This document shows, piece after piece, positions 48,901 to 59,647 of a stretch of 64,000 nt of DNA (position 1 is the first letter of the stretch; every line of letters begins with the position of its first letter). The position numbers and the translations under genes were made by a program. The stretch lies in the NCBI GenBank assembly GCA_029216955.1, contig JANAVB010006999.1, positions 1,205,853 through 1,269,852 on the forward strand, given 5' to 3'. Origin of the DNA: Iris pallida. Taxonomy: Eukaryota; Streptophyta; Magnoliopsida; Asparagales; Iridaceae. The notes under the pieces were generated by a model. It was not told where the DNA came from. It saw only the letters and a list, made by a program, of their open reading frames with translations, and did not search any database.

Positions 48901-51900
48901 GAAAAAAAGTAAAAAATATAGGGTTTACCAATTCTACCCTCAACTAAAAACACTTATTTACCATTTGACTTCATAAATAATTTTTAAATAATACATTCAT
49001 ATGGGGGTATAATTGTTAATTAATACAAGCCTCCACTTTTCCTCCCACTTTTGGAGGGATTGGATTTCTTAGGTTACGAGGGAAAAGTAGTCCCTCCACT
49101 TTTCCTTCCTTCCTATTTTTCTTCCATACCAAACAAGAGAAAATGAATCTTTCCCTTCACTTTTCCCTCCTCTATTTTCCTTCCTCCCACTTTTCCCTCC
49201 TACCAAACACAGCCTAAAGTGATGTACTCTACTGGTCAAAATTAAACAATTACTATATTCTTAAGAGTGTTGCCTTAAATGTGAGATAAATGTCAAATAC
49301 CCGAAATCGTAGAGGGATAGCTAAAACTACTGCCATTTGGCTGTCATAAGAATGATTTGTATTGTAATGCACTACATAGTTATTGTGTTATTGACAGAGT
49401 TATATGTAAGATCTATATTACACATACACAGAAAAATGGTGCCCGTAGCTATATCGTGTCCGTACCCATATCCGTTTCCATATTCGTGCAACATAGATGA
49501 TTATATTCTAGCTTTTTGAAATGCATGTATCCCGTATCCGTATCGTGTCATCCTTATCCTTGTCCATATCAGTGCAACATAGTGTAAAAGCTATCTGATT
49601 TTTCTAATGGTATTTTGTGTGCAAAAAACAAAAACAAAACAAAAACAAAAACAAAAACAGAAAAAAACAAAAAATGGAGGTATGTACAATATTTGATCAA
49701 TCTCACTCAGTATTGACAGTGGTAGAACATGTAATATAACTGAAATATTTTCATTTCAAGATGTGAGGACATGGTATCTGAGCCTCCATCATTATCCATG
49801 ACCACCCAAGAGCCTTGTTAGCAATCACCCAAATAAAACTCGTATTATAAGCGAATTTTTCCGTATCTTTTAGAAACGTATAATAATTGCGTACTTTTGA
49901 CATATTCAAATCAATACGTAAATTTAAGCATGCAAAGTTTTAAACGTGGTCCGTATTAATTATTGAAAAATTTGGCAAAAAAACGTGGTGGGAACATGTA
50001 TAGTTACATATTTAAGAATGTGAAGTTTCTAACCTCAATATTTCCATTTTTTTAATATTTGACCGAATTTTTGAACGTATTTTATTTGCACTGAGCCGAT
50101 TATGTTCGTACTTTTGCCGTCCCGTATTTTTCCCGTTTGCCGAATTGCTAACAAGGCCCAAGAGGAATTTGGGTTATAATAATAGCAGTAAAATAGATTA
50201 CCCCTTATGTCAGGCATCTCCTTTTTGTTTAGGAATATCTTTAGATGTACTTATCTAATAATTACTGCATCTCCTTTTTGTTTAGGAATATCTTTAGATG
50301 TACTTATCTAATAATTACTGGAGCTTTTATATGCAACCCAAATAATTATAAAAGAAAGGGTTATGACTACTCATCTGTTTGAACTTCATATTACAATCAT
50401 TGCATAATAGGCATGCTAATGTTGGAGAAATTTTATTGAAATTCCTACATTAAAATGGGCCTGGCCAAGCATAGTGGTCAATTTTAACATCATTGTCATC
50501 ATCCATGTTGCATGAGTACATATACGGATACAGACTACGGACATTTTCCAATATGTACAAGGTAGTCGCCTTTGTTGTACGAAAATGGACATGGATACGG
50601 GTTCAGATACAATACGGATACCTTTTTACTTGTGATACAGTTCATCATCGTCAAAGCCCTTCTCCATCATAAATGGGTCAGCTATACTGCAAAAGTAAGC
50701 TCCGAAAAAGAATTGACAATTTTCTCGTGACAATATAATTCCTACATAAGATGATGAGGGACCAAGCTAAGTTTTTTTATTTTATGAAATTAGGTTCTAA
50801 TTAGTCTTATTTGGAATTAAGCTGAACTATCAATTTTTTTGGTTTGTAGAGTCATTTAAACCGAGTCAAGTTGGTGTATTCAGAGTTTTACTTGCTCTAG
50901 AAGCTGGTAGTTGTACTCGAGTGTGACTTCTTTGATTATTTCCTCAACCAGTCTGTGCACTTCAATATCTAGGAACGAACAACTTTAGGTTGCAATGCAT
51001 AGTGGTACCACTTTTATCATTTTTCTGTATTTTATGTGTCTTACCATGGAATACACTATTGTTATAGTCTAGTTTTATAGACCTATATTGTTTTTCGGGT
51101 CTATTCGAACATACATACTAATGGGCTGCAGACCATGAAACATATTATTCATTCTTGCTATTTACTCGTTATATGGATTGAGATATGCCAAGTAGTGATG
51201 GAGACATGCATATAGTTAGAATATATGTTGTGGATAGCGTATACGTATTCGAGTTGCACTGGAGTCCGCTTGATACGTAGCTGGTCATTGTCACGTAACT
51301 CGTTATATGGATTGAGATATGCTAAGTAGTGATGGAGACTTGTAGATAGTTAGAATATACTATCTGGACAGCGTATACGTATTCGAATTGTACTGGAGTC
51401 CGCTTGATACGTAGCTGGTCATTGTCACGTATTATAGCCCTACGTATTTTGGGAAGATATCAATGTCGAAGCCATTTTAATACATTTCCCCCATTGTGCA
51501 GGTAGTGAGAAACCTAGTCTCCTCCTACAACATAATCAACTCCAAAGACAACCAAGGGAACACAGCCCTCCACATTGCCGCTTACTTCGGCCACCTTCCG
51601 GTCGTCGAGGCCCTGCTCGCCGCGTCTCCTTCGTCGTCTACCGAAAGGAACGACGCAGGGAACACTTTCCTCCACATGGCCGTGGCCGGCTTCAGAACCC
51701 CCGGCTTCCGAAGCCTCGACCGCCAGATGGACCTGATGAAACAGCTCGTCAGCGGCACCGTAGTCGACATCCGGGAGCTCATCAACTTGAGGAACAACGA
51801 GGGGAGGACGGCGCTCCATGTGGCCGTCATCGGCAACGTGCACTCCGACCTGGTGGAGCTTCTCATGACCGTCACGTCGATCGACCTCAACGTCCAAGAT

Positions 51901-52749
51901 GTCGAGGGGATGACGGCCTTGGACCTGCTCAACCAGCGCCCACGGTCAGCGTCATCAGAGATACTCATCAAGAAAATGTCGTCCGCGGGAGGGGTAGCCA
52001 ACGCGAAAGACCACGCTACGGTATCGGCCGTTACCGATCAAGTAAGGCTACTAGGTATCGGGAGCAGCCCGGGGACTTCGTTCAAGATGTCAGACGCCGA
52101 GGTCTTCTTGTACACCGGGGTCGAAACATCTGAGGCCAGCGGCAGACACAGCACGAGCTCCGGCTCTTGCAAGAGCGAGATTGCTCACGAGTACGGAGAG
52201 GTCACTCAGGAGAAGAAGAAGAAGAAGAGTGCAGCTGGGCGGCTTAAGGTTCTACTCCCATGGTCTGCTCGGAAGAAGCCGGAGGTGGGTGACGACCGGT
52301 GCGAGCGCGAGGACACTCCGACTCCACTGAGGCAACGCTTCTCCAAGCCGACAGCGCTCGTCAACAACAAGAGAATGCTCTCGGTCAGGAGCTCTGCGCC
52401 TAGCCTGGCCACGAAGAAGAGGTTCGCGTCGGGGCTGATGCATGGGGTGATGCAGGACATGCCTCACCTGGCTCATCCAGTGTGGTCGCCATCGGAGAAA
52501 CTGAAAGGCGTTTGTCCCGAGGAGGACATCGCCGGGGGCGCCTCGTGCTCGTATTCGTCTGTCGACGGGGTTGAGGAGGAGGCGGGGGCGGCGGGGAAGC
52601 CGTCTAACAAGTCCGGTGGTTTCGCGAATACGAGGTTTATGAACAGGTACTTCTGTTTCGGGGCGCAGGGGCTCACGGTGGAGGATTCTGCAAGCGGGAG
52701 GCGGTCGAGCAGGATGTTCCGGCGATCGTCGGCGCTGTCAGTAGCCTGA
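45956..52749 (+). CDS. ankyrin-repeat protein, 2 exons, 635 aa
   Basis: Exons 45956-46615 and 51502-52749 are joined on a codon boundary (GQLE|VVRNL) by a 4.9-kb GT-AG intron. The conserved plant N-terminus reads YFSLRWESTG and WWYASPVDLAAASGHYDLVR. Then come GYGGWLLYTAASAGD and at least five further ankyrin-like units, including DAQGSTLLHAASGRG, DNQGNTALHIAAYFGHLPVV, DAGNTFLHMAVAG and NEGRTALHVAVIGN, ending near residue 370. The remaining 260 residues are low-complexity and basic (EKKKKKSAAGRLK) with no membrane segment, unlike ACD6-type ankyrin proteins. It fits a land-plant family of unknown biochemical role; ankyrin repeats bind proteins. Exon 1 is extremely GC-rich at third positions, a monocot trait. 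The start is the ATG after the CT-rich leader. Confidence 0.93.
48731..49214. mobile_element. Tourist-type MITE
   Basis: The inverted ends GGCTGTGTTTGGTAGGAAGG and CCTCCTACCAAACACAGCC are flanked by TAA on both sides (48728-48730, 49215-49217). It is 484 bp, purine-rich on one half and pyrimidine-rich on the other, so the whole can fold back. Confidence 0.88.
50215..50320. repeat. 53-bp exact tandem duplication
   Basis: Two identical copies starting CATCTCCTTTTTGTTTAGGA meet at 50267/50268. Confidence 0.95.
51164..51431. repeat. 134-bp tandem duplication
   Basis: Copies 51164-51297 and 51298-51431 share ACTCGTTATATGGATTGAGA and GAGTCCGCTTGATACGTAGC and differ at about a dozen sites. The block ends about 70 bp before exon 2. 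Confidence 0.92.
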
Positions 52750-53062
52750 TAAAGGGCTAGTGAGTCTATGCCCTAGTTAGAGGTTTTATTTGCAGTTTTA
52801 GAATTTCATGTGTTTTGATTCTCTGCTTTCTAGAGTATGTTTGTGAATTTACACGCTGGGGAACGCGGTTATGATGGTATAATAACGTTCCCAGCTTGTT
52901 CTGTGAGCTTAAGGTATTGATGAATTAGTAGTGTCAAAAGTCCATTTTGATTGCGTACACAAATCATGGTCACATGATTGTGATGATGGTTGAAACAAAG
53001 AAGCAATCCAGGGCTTTGCAGCATCCTGTAGACTGCAAAGGGAGGCTACTTGAGCACCTCTG
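52750..53062 (+). other. 3' UTR of the ankyrin gene and spacer
   Basis: TTTTAGAATTTCATGTGTTT and similar T-rich text follow the stop. No AATAAA is obvious. Nothing else is recognised before the copia fragment. Confidence 0.5.
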
Positions 53063-53300
53063 TAGTCGACATCAACATAATGCATGTCGAGCTGTTGGAA
53101 TTTGGTCTATCAAGGTGAAGATGTATGATGGAGTTGTGCGGACTTTGGCCGATGTCAGACATGTTTCCGACCTCAAGAAAATTTTATTTCTATTGGTACG
53201 TTTGAGTCAAATGGCAACAAGTTCGTTGTTGAGGGTGGAGTCTTGCGAGTTATTCGTGGTTCTTTGGTGGCGATGAAATGTCACCGAGAATAGAAGATAA
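53063..53300 (+). pseudogene. Ty1/copia Pol fragment (gag-pre-integrase region), frameshifted
   Basis: The frame reads HQHNACRAVGIWSIKVKMYD and GVVRTLADVRHVSDLKK, the typical segment after the copia protease. Past about 53200 the match continues in another frame (VVEGGVLRVIRGSLVAMK). There is no other copia sequence around it. A 23-C run follows at 53385-53407. The stretch 53430-53920 is AT-rich with repeated AATTCGACA-type text. Confidence 0.8.
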
Positions 53301-53921
53301 CATGTAGAATAACGTCGCTAGGGTTCGGCCGTGCTGGACGGTAGTGGTTCTCCCTGTGATAGTGCAGGGCGGTTATGGCAAGCACCCCCCCCCCCCCCCC
53401 CCCCCCCACCCCAATGTGGATATCAGTCAGTGTTAGTATTGATCGATATCGGATCGAGACAAGTCAAACCGTATCAATATCCCTGTATCGGATCGATATC
53501 GAACGATAGTGCAAACTATGATTTTAGTATCATAATTGCAAATGACCATGCCTCTTTTTCAATCAATTCAACAAAGAAATTTCTAGTCAATTCGACATTA
53601 GGAGATCTCTTTTTCATTTAATTCGACAAAAAAATTCAGTCAATTCGACATCGGGAGATCTCCTTTTCAATCAATTAGACCAAAAAAAATCTGTCAACTC
53701 AATAAAAAAAAATTGAACGAAAAAGGCTAATCGGCAAGCGTAGTGTAAAGGCATAGAAAGGTGGTAAAAATATATAAAAGAAATATCTATCCCAATGTAA
53801 ACCAATTGGCGACTACTATTTCATTTATTTTCAAAATTACTAAAAAATAACATAAAATACTTATAAATATACTTAAATATATTTAAAAAAAATTTAATAA
53901 AATTTTTTTTCTGATACCAAT

Positions 53922-53939
53922 CTATTATGTGAAAAAGTT
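53922..53939. repeat. LINE target-site duplication, left copy
   Basis: CTATTATGTGAAAAAGTT pairs with CTATTATATGAAAAAGTT at 59630-59647: 18 bp with one mismatch, directly flanking the LINE. Confidence 0.88.
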
Positions 53940-53958
53940 CATATATATATAAAAAGAC

Positions 53959-56009
53959 ATGAGAGAAAAGAGCTCTGCTAGGGTTTCGACATTGGAGGCG
54001 ATTGCACCTCCTCCCCGCCCCCCGGATCCCTATGGGGTGAAGGGGAAGCGGCATGGCGACCGACCCAAGAAGCCTACCCCCCCGGGTGGGGGTGGATCGG
54101 CAGGTGGGACCCCCCCGGGCGGGGGGGGGGGGGGGGGGGGGGGGTCGGCGACTGAGGCGGACGGGACCCCCCCAGGCGGGGGGGGGGGTCGGTGGCGGAC
54201 AGGGGGGGGGGACCCCCCCAGGCGGGGGGGGGGGGGGGGCTGCAACCGGAGGCGGGACCCCCCCAGGCGGGGGGGGGGGGGGTCGACGGCGGACGGCGGT
54301 GGGACCCCCCCAGGCGGGGGGGGGGGGGGGGGGGGTCGGTGGTGGGAAGAGGGGGGACCCCCCGGGTGGGGGGGGGGGGGGGGGGGGGGGGGGGGCGGGG
54401 GGCGGCCGAAGGTGGTTTTGCCTCCGGTAGGATCTTCGAGTTCTGTTCTGGATCTGGATCTGGATCTGGGAACGGGTCTGGAACGGGTGACGAGGGGTGG
54501 ACTACGGTGACCAGAAGGCGTCAACCAGGGAGAAGGCTACCGGCATCTCAATCGGTGGGTCGGGTGACTCCAGGGAGAACAGGAAACAAGATTGGGAGTG
54601 GTCATGGGAATCCCCGACGGCTAGGGGGAGGCTTGAGGAGTAGTGGAACTGCCTGGAGACCGAAGGCGTCGGCGGCCGAGAAAGGGAAAGGAGTTGCTGG
54701 AGGAGGTAGCGGACAACAGGGGAACCCTGCCACGGTGCCTTCCAGGGTCGTGCCGCAACAACCACGATCATGGAAGGAGGTGTGCATACCGATGGCGGCG
54801 AAGTCCGCGTCCTCTATGGAGTACGTGGCACCAAAGAAGGTTGGTGGAGGTTTTCGGGCTGTTTTCCCAGCAGAGGAGATAGCGGAGATGACGGAGTTTT
54901 GGCAGAATACTCTGGTGATGTATGTGCTTGGTAGCAAGCCCTTCTACGGGCAAATCAGAGGATATGCGGAGAGGGTTTGGCGGCCTAAAGGAAGCATGGA
55001 GATCTTCTCAAGGGAAAATGGTTTCTACTTTGTGAAATTTGGGCTGGCTGAGGATGTTATCAGGATCACTCAGGGCGGACCATGGTCATTTGATGGGAGG
55101 CTGATCATCTTGAAGGAATGGACTCCGGACCTGCGGTGTGAGAAGGAGGTTCTGAACGCGATTCCTGTATGGATTCGTTTCCCCGAGTTTCCAGTGAAAT
55201 ACTGGAGTGTTCCGCTTCTCATGAGGTTGGCTAGTTTGGTTGGGAGGCCGATCAAGGCAGATGAGGCTACCACCTACCGCACGAGATTGATGTACGCCAG
55301 GATTTTTGTGGAGATTACGGCTGGGTCGGAGCTTCCGAGCCTATTGGAGTATGAGGTAGCATCAGGGGAGGTGCTGACACAGGTGGTGGAGTACGACTGG
55401 GTGCCCCCAATGTGTTCCTCATGTGAGTGTTTTGGCCATGTAGATAGTGCGTGCACGCAGAGGAGACGGAGCTCGGACTCGGTAGTCAGGTCGGCGGCGG
55501 CTACACAGGGGCCGGTTCCTGGAGATGATGCTGGAGGAGGGGCTACAGATAGTCAGGAGGAGGACACTATGATGGATTTGGCAGGTGACTCAGCGACCGA
55601 TGATCCACAGCGGGTGGCGAGTATGACGGGTGCCGTGGTCCCATTTCAACCACAGAGGAGTGTGTTGACCAGATCCATGGGATTACTTAGTAGCAGTCAG
55701 GGGGCTGGTGGGGCTACCCCGGTGGTGGAGCAGGTGTATAGTAGGAAGCGGCATGCGCCGGCCCCGCGTGACGATGTCCTTCAGCAGGAGGGCCTGGAGC
55801 AGGACACCTGTGTCAACCCAACTTGGGATCTGACGCTATCCAGGATACAGGCCCACCTTGCCCCTCCCACTGTTGGAGGGAAGGGTCTGGAGGTAGGAGG
55901 TGAGGCTCCGGCTGCAGCGATAGGAGAGGATATTGATCTTATGGACGGGGCACTTCCCTCGGGTGCCTGTTCTGATGGTGTTCAGGGGGACCCCCAATTA
56001 GTTAATTAA
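53959..56009 (+). CDS. LINE ORF1: DUF4283 and CCHC zinc-knuckle protein, frame broken in G-tracts
   Basis: The most 5' ATG is at 53959 (MREKSSARVSTLEAIAPPPR), but that frame ends at 54510. The frame with all conserved parts is open from at least 54192 to the stop at 56007-56009 (605 codons) and has no early ATG. The two would join only through length changes in the G-tracts, which may be real slippage or assembly error. Numbered from 54192, DUF4283 lies at about residues 225-390 (FPAEEIAEM, FYFVKFGLAED, PVWIRFPEFPVKYWS). The zinc knuckle at 408-421 is CSSCECFGHVDSAC (CX2CX4HX4C). GWTTVTRRR near residue 97 is also typical. ORF1 proteins of plant L1 elements bind the LINE RNA. Confidence 0.85.
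54074..54405 (+). repeat. G/C-rich minisatellite in LINE ORF1, ~7 units
   Basis: Units of about 33-60 bp consist of GGGACCCCCCCAGGCGGGGG, a G-run of variable length and a short spacer such as TCGACGGCGGAC. On one frame they encode TPPGGGG-type repeats. G-runs reach over 25 bases (54367-54395). Strong G-quadruplex potential and very difficult to assemble. Confidence 0.9.
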
Positions 56010-59000
56010 TGTCGGTCCTCGCCTGGAACATCAGAGGGGGGTGTTCTATTGGGCGTTGGAGGGAGATCAGTGGGGTTTTGAGAAGGGAGAAGTGTGATAT
56101 TGCTATTCTGCTGGAAACAAAGATCCGGAAGGAAGCAGTGCTTGATCGGCGGAACACGGCGACTTGGGCTCACATTCATAACCTGGACATTTGCGACATG
56201 GCGAGGATCTGGGTTAGATGGAGTAGAGATAGCTGGGATGGGGACCTGGTTCTGAAGACTCAGCAGATCATTGGTATACTTCTAGTGAACAAAGGTGGCT
56301 TCAGATTCCTCCTGGGTGCTGTCTATGGGCATAATGACAGGAAGCGTCGTGAGTCCCTCTGGGAGGATATTGCTCGGCTTGGCCAGATGGCGGATTCCCA
56401 ACACCTTCCATTGCTTATTATGGGGGACTTCAATGCCTTGCTTTATAGGCATGAAAAAGTGGGGGGACGTCCGGTCCAGGACTCGATTCTTTATGACTTT
56501 CAGAGGTGCCTTCTCATCTCGGGGCTGAGGGGGCTGGAGAGAGCAGGGCACATTTGGACCTGGCACAACAAGGCGTCCAAGGGCAGGGTTGCATGTCAGC
56601 TGGATAGAGCCTTGGGGAATAGCGAATGGTTTCGCTATTACCCTAATGCTGTGGCGGAGGGGCTAGCGGCTGAGACGAGTGATCACTCTCCTATTCGGGT
56701 GGGTTTATTGGAGAGAGCCACCTGGAAAGCTAGACCGTTCAGATATAACAACAGTTGGTACCTCTCAGCGGATTATGAGGAGGTGGTTGCGAGAGGTCTG
56801 CTGGACTCCCGGGAGGGCACTGCTCAGTTTCGCATGGTCCACAAGCTCAAGCAGGTGAAGAGGGATATTCGGGACTGGGTGAAGCGGAAGCCGCGTCCCT
56901 CCCTGGCAGACAAGGAGGCTGAGCTTCGGGAGGTTCAGGAGGCCCTACAGGCTGACATCTTGTGTGGGGAGCTGGCGGCCAGAGAGAAGGATCTTAGTGC
57001 AGAAGTCAATTTCTTGAGACTCCAGGAGGAGATTAGTGCGGCTCAGAGGGCGAAATGCTCATGGCTCAAGGATGGGGACAGATGTACTAAGTTCTTCTAT
57101 GATGTTATCCGGACTCGACAGCACCGGAATAGTATTCCCAGACTTCTGGATGGCGAGGGCAAGTTGGTAGGGGACCCGGTGGAGATCCAGCGAGAAGCAG
57201 TCAGGTTTTATCGGGACTTGTATCATCAGGAGGACTATCCCACTACGTTCCCACCTCTGATTCCTAAGAGGTTGGTGACGCAGCATGGGAATAGGCGTCT
57301 CTTGGCCCCGATTCGGATGGAGGAGATCGAGGACATTGTGATGAAGGCTGATCCCAACAGAGCTCCAGGGCCAGATGGCTTCTCCAGTGGGTTCTTTCGG
57401 AGACATTGGGAAGCTTTGAAGCTCCCAGTTCTTGAGGCGGTTCAGGAATTCTTCTTGTCAGGAAAGCTTCTGAAGGAGCTTAATCATACTTTCCTGACCC
57501 TGGTTCCGAAGAAGGAGGGTGCGACATCTCTGGCAGATTTCAGACCGATTGCATGCTGTAATTATCTTTATAAGATAATTACTCATCTTATGTGTCAGAG
57601 GATGGAGGGGATTATGCAGGGATTGGTATCTCGGAATCAGGCGGCCTTCATTAAGGGTCGATCGATTGCTGAGCATAGCCTTCTTGCTCATGAGATGGTG
57701 CGTGAGTTCAACAAGCCTGGGGGGATGAAGGCCTGTGTGAAGTTGGATCTGAGAAAGGCGTATGATACTGTTAACAGGGACTTTCTCTGCCAGCTTATGC
57801 TAGCCATGGGATTCGATGAGAGGTGGGTTGCGAGGGTGAGGGAGTGCATTTGCTCCCCCACTTTCTCGGTTCTTATACAGGGCACTCCGTATGGATTCTT
57901 TAGCAGCTCCAGAGGCTTGCGGCAGGGCGACCCATTGTCCCCGTACCTGTTCACCCTGGTGATGGAGTATTTTACGTGCTTGATGGACCTGGCAGTGCAC
58001 AGCAGGCGGATTGTTCCACTATTTAGACTTGTCCATCCGGTGGTCTCGCACTTGATTTATGCAGATGATCTACTGGTGCTTCTCCGACCGTCCATGGGAG
58101 GGATGAGGGCTCTATCTGACATTATGGAGGAGTTCGGGAGGCTCTCGGGGCTGAAGCTTAATAGAGAGAAAAGTAGAGTTTATTTCAGCTCTAGTTGCCC
58201 TCAGAAGGAGGAGCGGGCTCTGGTTCTGGGAGTGGAAAAAGGTGAGCTGCCGGTGAAGTACCTGGGAGTCCCACTGACGGTGAATTATGCTAGGGAGCAG
58301 GATTGCCAGAGTTTGGTGGAGTTCACTAAAAAGAGGGTGGAAGGCTGGCAGGCTGCAGGACTATCTTTTGGTGGCAGGATTGAGCTGCTGAGATCTGTCA
58401 TTGCTGGCATTGCTATGTTCTGGCTGCAGTCGATCCAGATCCCTGTGGCTACTATCACGAAGGTGGAGTCCATGTGTGCAGACTTTCTTTGGAGGGGGGG
58501 CATACATGCGATTTCGTGGACTCAACTTTGCCGGCCTCGGGAGGAAGGGGGAGTGGGGTTGAGATCTCTCCGAGCTATGAAGGAGGCTGCTAGGGTGAAG
58601 ATGGCGTGGCAGTTCATTGGCGGGGGGTCACTTTGGGCAGACTGGATGGCGAGCAGATACCTGAGGAGGTCCAATTTCTGGACGAGCAGGATTGATAGTA
58701 ATTTCTCGGTCACATTTAAGGCTATTCTTAAATGTAGACCCGTACTACAGACTGCTATCTGCCGATCCATGAGGGATGGTTCCTCCACTGATCTCTGGCT
58801 CGACCCATGGTTGGGCAATCGTTCCCTACTGGAGTATTTGGGACCGCTGCATGATAGAGAGGCCGCGAAAGGGCTGAAGTGCAGTCTGATCATTCGAGAT
58901 GGTGCTTGGAGACCGGAGCTTTACACTTTCACAGCTCAGCTTGGCGAGGAGATCCGGACTATTTCTATTGATACTAGCCAGTCTCGGGACACTTGGAACT

Positions 59001-59539
59001 GGGTTGGCCATGCCTCTTCTGGGGGGCCTGGCAGGTTCAGTTTCAAGAGTTGCTATGACTTGGTTAGGACTCGGCATGACAGGATAGAGGATATTGATTT
59101 CATCTGGGGAAAAGGGATTTCTCGGAAGATGCAGCTCTGTTCTTACAGGTTGATGCTCGGGAGATTGATGACGAGAGATAGACTGATTAGGTTTGGGGTG
59201 CCCATTCCAGACTCGAGGTGTCTTCTATGCTCAGCCGTGGACGAGTCTATGACCCACCTATTTTTTGAGTGCCCTCTCGCTTGGCATATTTGGTCGGAGC
59301 AGTGCAGGAGGTATCTGGGAGGTGCTGGCAGCGTCAGAGATATTAGAGGGATCCTTAGCTGGATCAGGGATCGCAGGGGTATGGTTGCTGGATGGACCAG
59401 ACAAGCTAGATTGCGACTCTCTGCTACTGTCTGGCATGTCTGGAGGGAGAGGAACAGGCGCTTTTTCGAGGGTCTGATTACCCCTCCGATTGGGATTCTG
59501 CACAATATTGACTTTGATGTATCCGTTTTGACCCCATGA
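56009..59539 (+). CDS. LINE ORF2: endonuclease and reverse transcriptase, intact (1176 aa)
   Basis: The ATG overlaps the ORF1 stop by one base (TAATG). An APE-type endonuclease fills residues 1-230: WNIRGG, LLETKI, MGDFNALL (139-142 GDFN) and TSDHSP (224-226 SDH). The reverse transcriptase covers about 490-745: FRPIACCNYLYKI, KLDLRKAYDTVNRDF, RGLRQGDPLSPYLF, YADD at 684-687 and GLKLNREKS. A zf-RVT domain follows at about 1005-1090 (CLLCSAVDESMTHLFFECPL). No RNase H domain follows. The enzyme nicks genomic DNA and copies LINE RNA from the nick. There are no stops or frameshifts over 3.5 kb. Confidence 0.96.
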   Translation: MSVLAWNIRGGCSIGRWREISGVLRREKCDIAILLETKIRKEAVLDRRNTATWAHIHNLDICDMARIWVRWSRDSWDGDLVLKTQQIIGILLVNKGGFRFLLGAVYGHNDRKRRESLWEDIARLGQMADSQHLPLLIMGDFNALLYRHEKVGGRPVQDSILYDFQRCLLISGLRGLERAGHIWTWHNKASKGRVACQLDRALGNSEWFRYYPNAVAEGLAAETSDHSPIRVGLLERATWKARPFRYNNSWYLSADYEEVVARGLLDSREGTAQFRMVHKLKQVKRDIRDWVKRKPRPSLADKEAELREVQEALQADILCGELAAREKDLSAEVNFLRLQEEISAAQRAKCSWLKDGDRCTKFFYDVIRTRQHRNSIPRLLDGEGKLVGDPVEIQREAVRFYRDLYHQEDYPTTFPPLIPKRLVTQHGNRRLLAPIRMEEIEDIVMKADPNRAPGPDGFSSGFFRRHWEALKLPVLEAVQEFFLSGKLLKELNHTFLTLVPKKEGATSLADFRPIACCNYLYKIITHLMCQRMEGIMQGLVSRNQAAFIKGRSIAEHSLLAHEMVREFNKPGGMKACVKLDLRKAYDTVNRDFLCQLMLAMGFDERWVARVRECICSPTFSVLIQGTPYGFFSSSRGLRQGDPLSPYLFTLVMEYFTCLMDLAVHSRRIVPLFRLVHPVVSHLIYADDLLVLLRPSMGGMRALSDIMEEFGRLSGLKLNREKSRVYFSSSCPQKEERALVLGVEKGELPVKYLGVPLTVNYAREQDCQSLVEFTKKRVEGWQAAGLSFGGRIELLRSVIAGIAMFWLQSIQIPVATITKVESMCADFLWRGGIHAISWTQLCRPREEGGVGLRSLRAMKEAARVKMAWQFIGGGSLWADWMASRYLRRSNFWTSRIDSNFSVTFKAILKCRPVLQTAICRSMRDGSSTDLWLDPWLGNRSLLEYLGPLHDREAAKGLKCSLIIRDGAWRPELYTFTAQLGEEIRTISIDTSQSRDTWNWVGHASSGGPGRFSFKSCYDLVRTRHDRIEDIDFIWGKGISRKMQLCSYRLMLGRLMTRDRLIRFGVPIPDSRCLLCSAVDESMTHLFFECPLAWHIWSEQCRRYLGGAGSVRDIRGILSWIRDRRGMVAGWTRQARLRLSATVWHVWRERNRRFFEGLITPPIGILHNIDFDVSVLTP

Positions 59540-59629
59540 GTCATTGGGGAGTCTGTGTGATTTTGTACCGTATTACCTATACCGCGATTCGCGAGGAATA
59601 AAATTTTACCTTATTCCAAAAAAAAAAAA

Positions 59630-59647
59630 CTATTATATGAAAAAGTT
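59630..59647. repeat. LINE target-site duplication, right copy
   Basis: CTATTATATGAAAAAGTT follows the poly-A tail directly; partner of 53922-53939. Confidence 0.88.

Larger units (their letters stand above)
46616..51501 (+). other. intron of the ankyrin gene
   Basis: The intron starts with a short GGACACGGACACGGACACGG run (46649-46674) of the dispersed family. It contains the Tourist-type MITE at 48731-49214, A-rich repeats (AAACAAAAAC, 49625-49670), a 53-bp tandem duplication (50215-50320) and a 134-bp one (51164-51431). The rest is AT-rich with no gene. Confidence 0.75.
53940..59629 (+). mobile_element. L1-type LINE, near full length
   Basis: The element spans 5690 bp from just after the left target duplication to a 12-A tail at 59618-59629. 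It has a short 5' leader, ORF1 (nucleic-acid-binding), ORF2 (endonuclease and reverse transcriptase) and a 78-bp 3' UTR with AATAAA (59597-59602). The 18-bp target duplication has one mismatch, ORF2 is fully open and its catalytic motifs are intact, so insertion is recent on a plant scale. The only doubtful part is the G-tract region at 54074-54405, which shifts the ORF1 frame. It lies between the ankyrin gene and the Hsp70 gene. Confidence 0.93.

Noticed and set aside
54030..54524. Proline-rich minus-strand ORF in the LINE G-tracts
   Set aside because: It is only the complement of the G-tract repeat.
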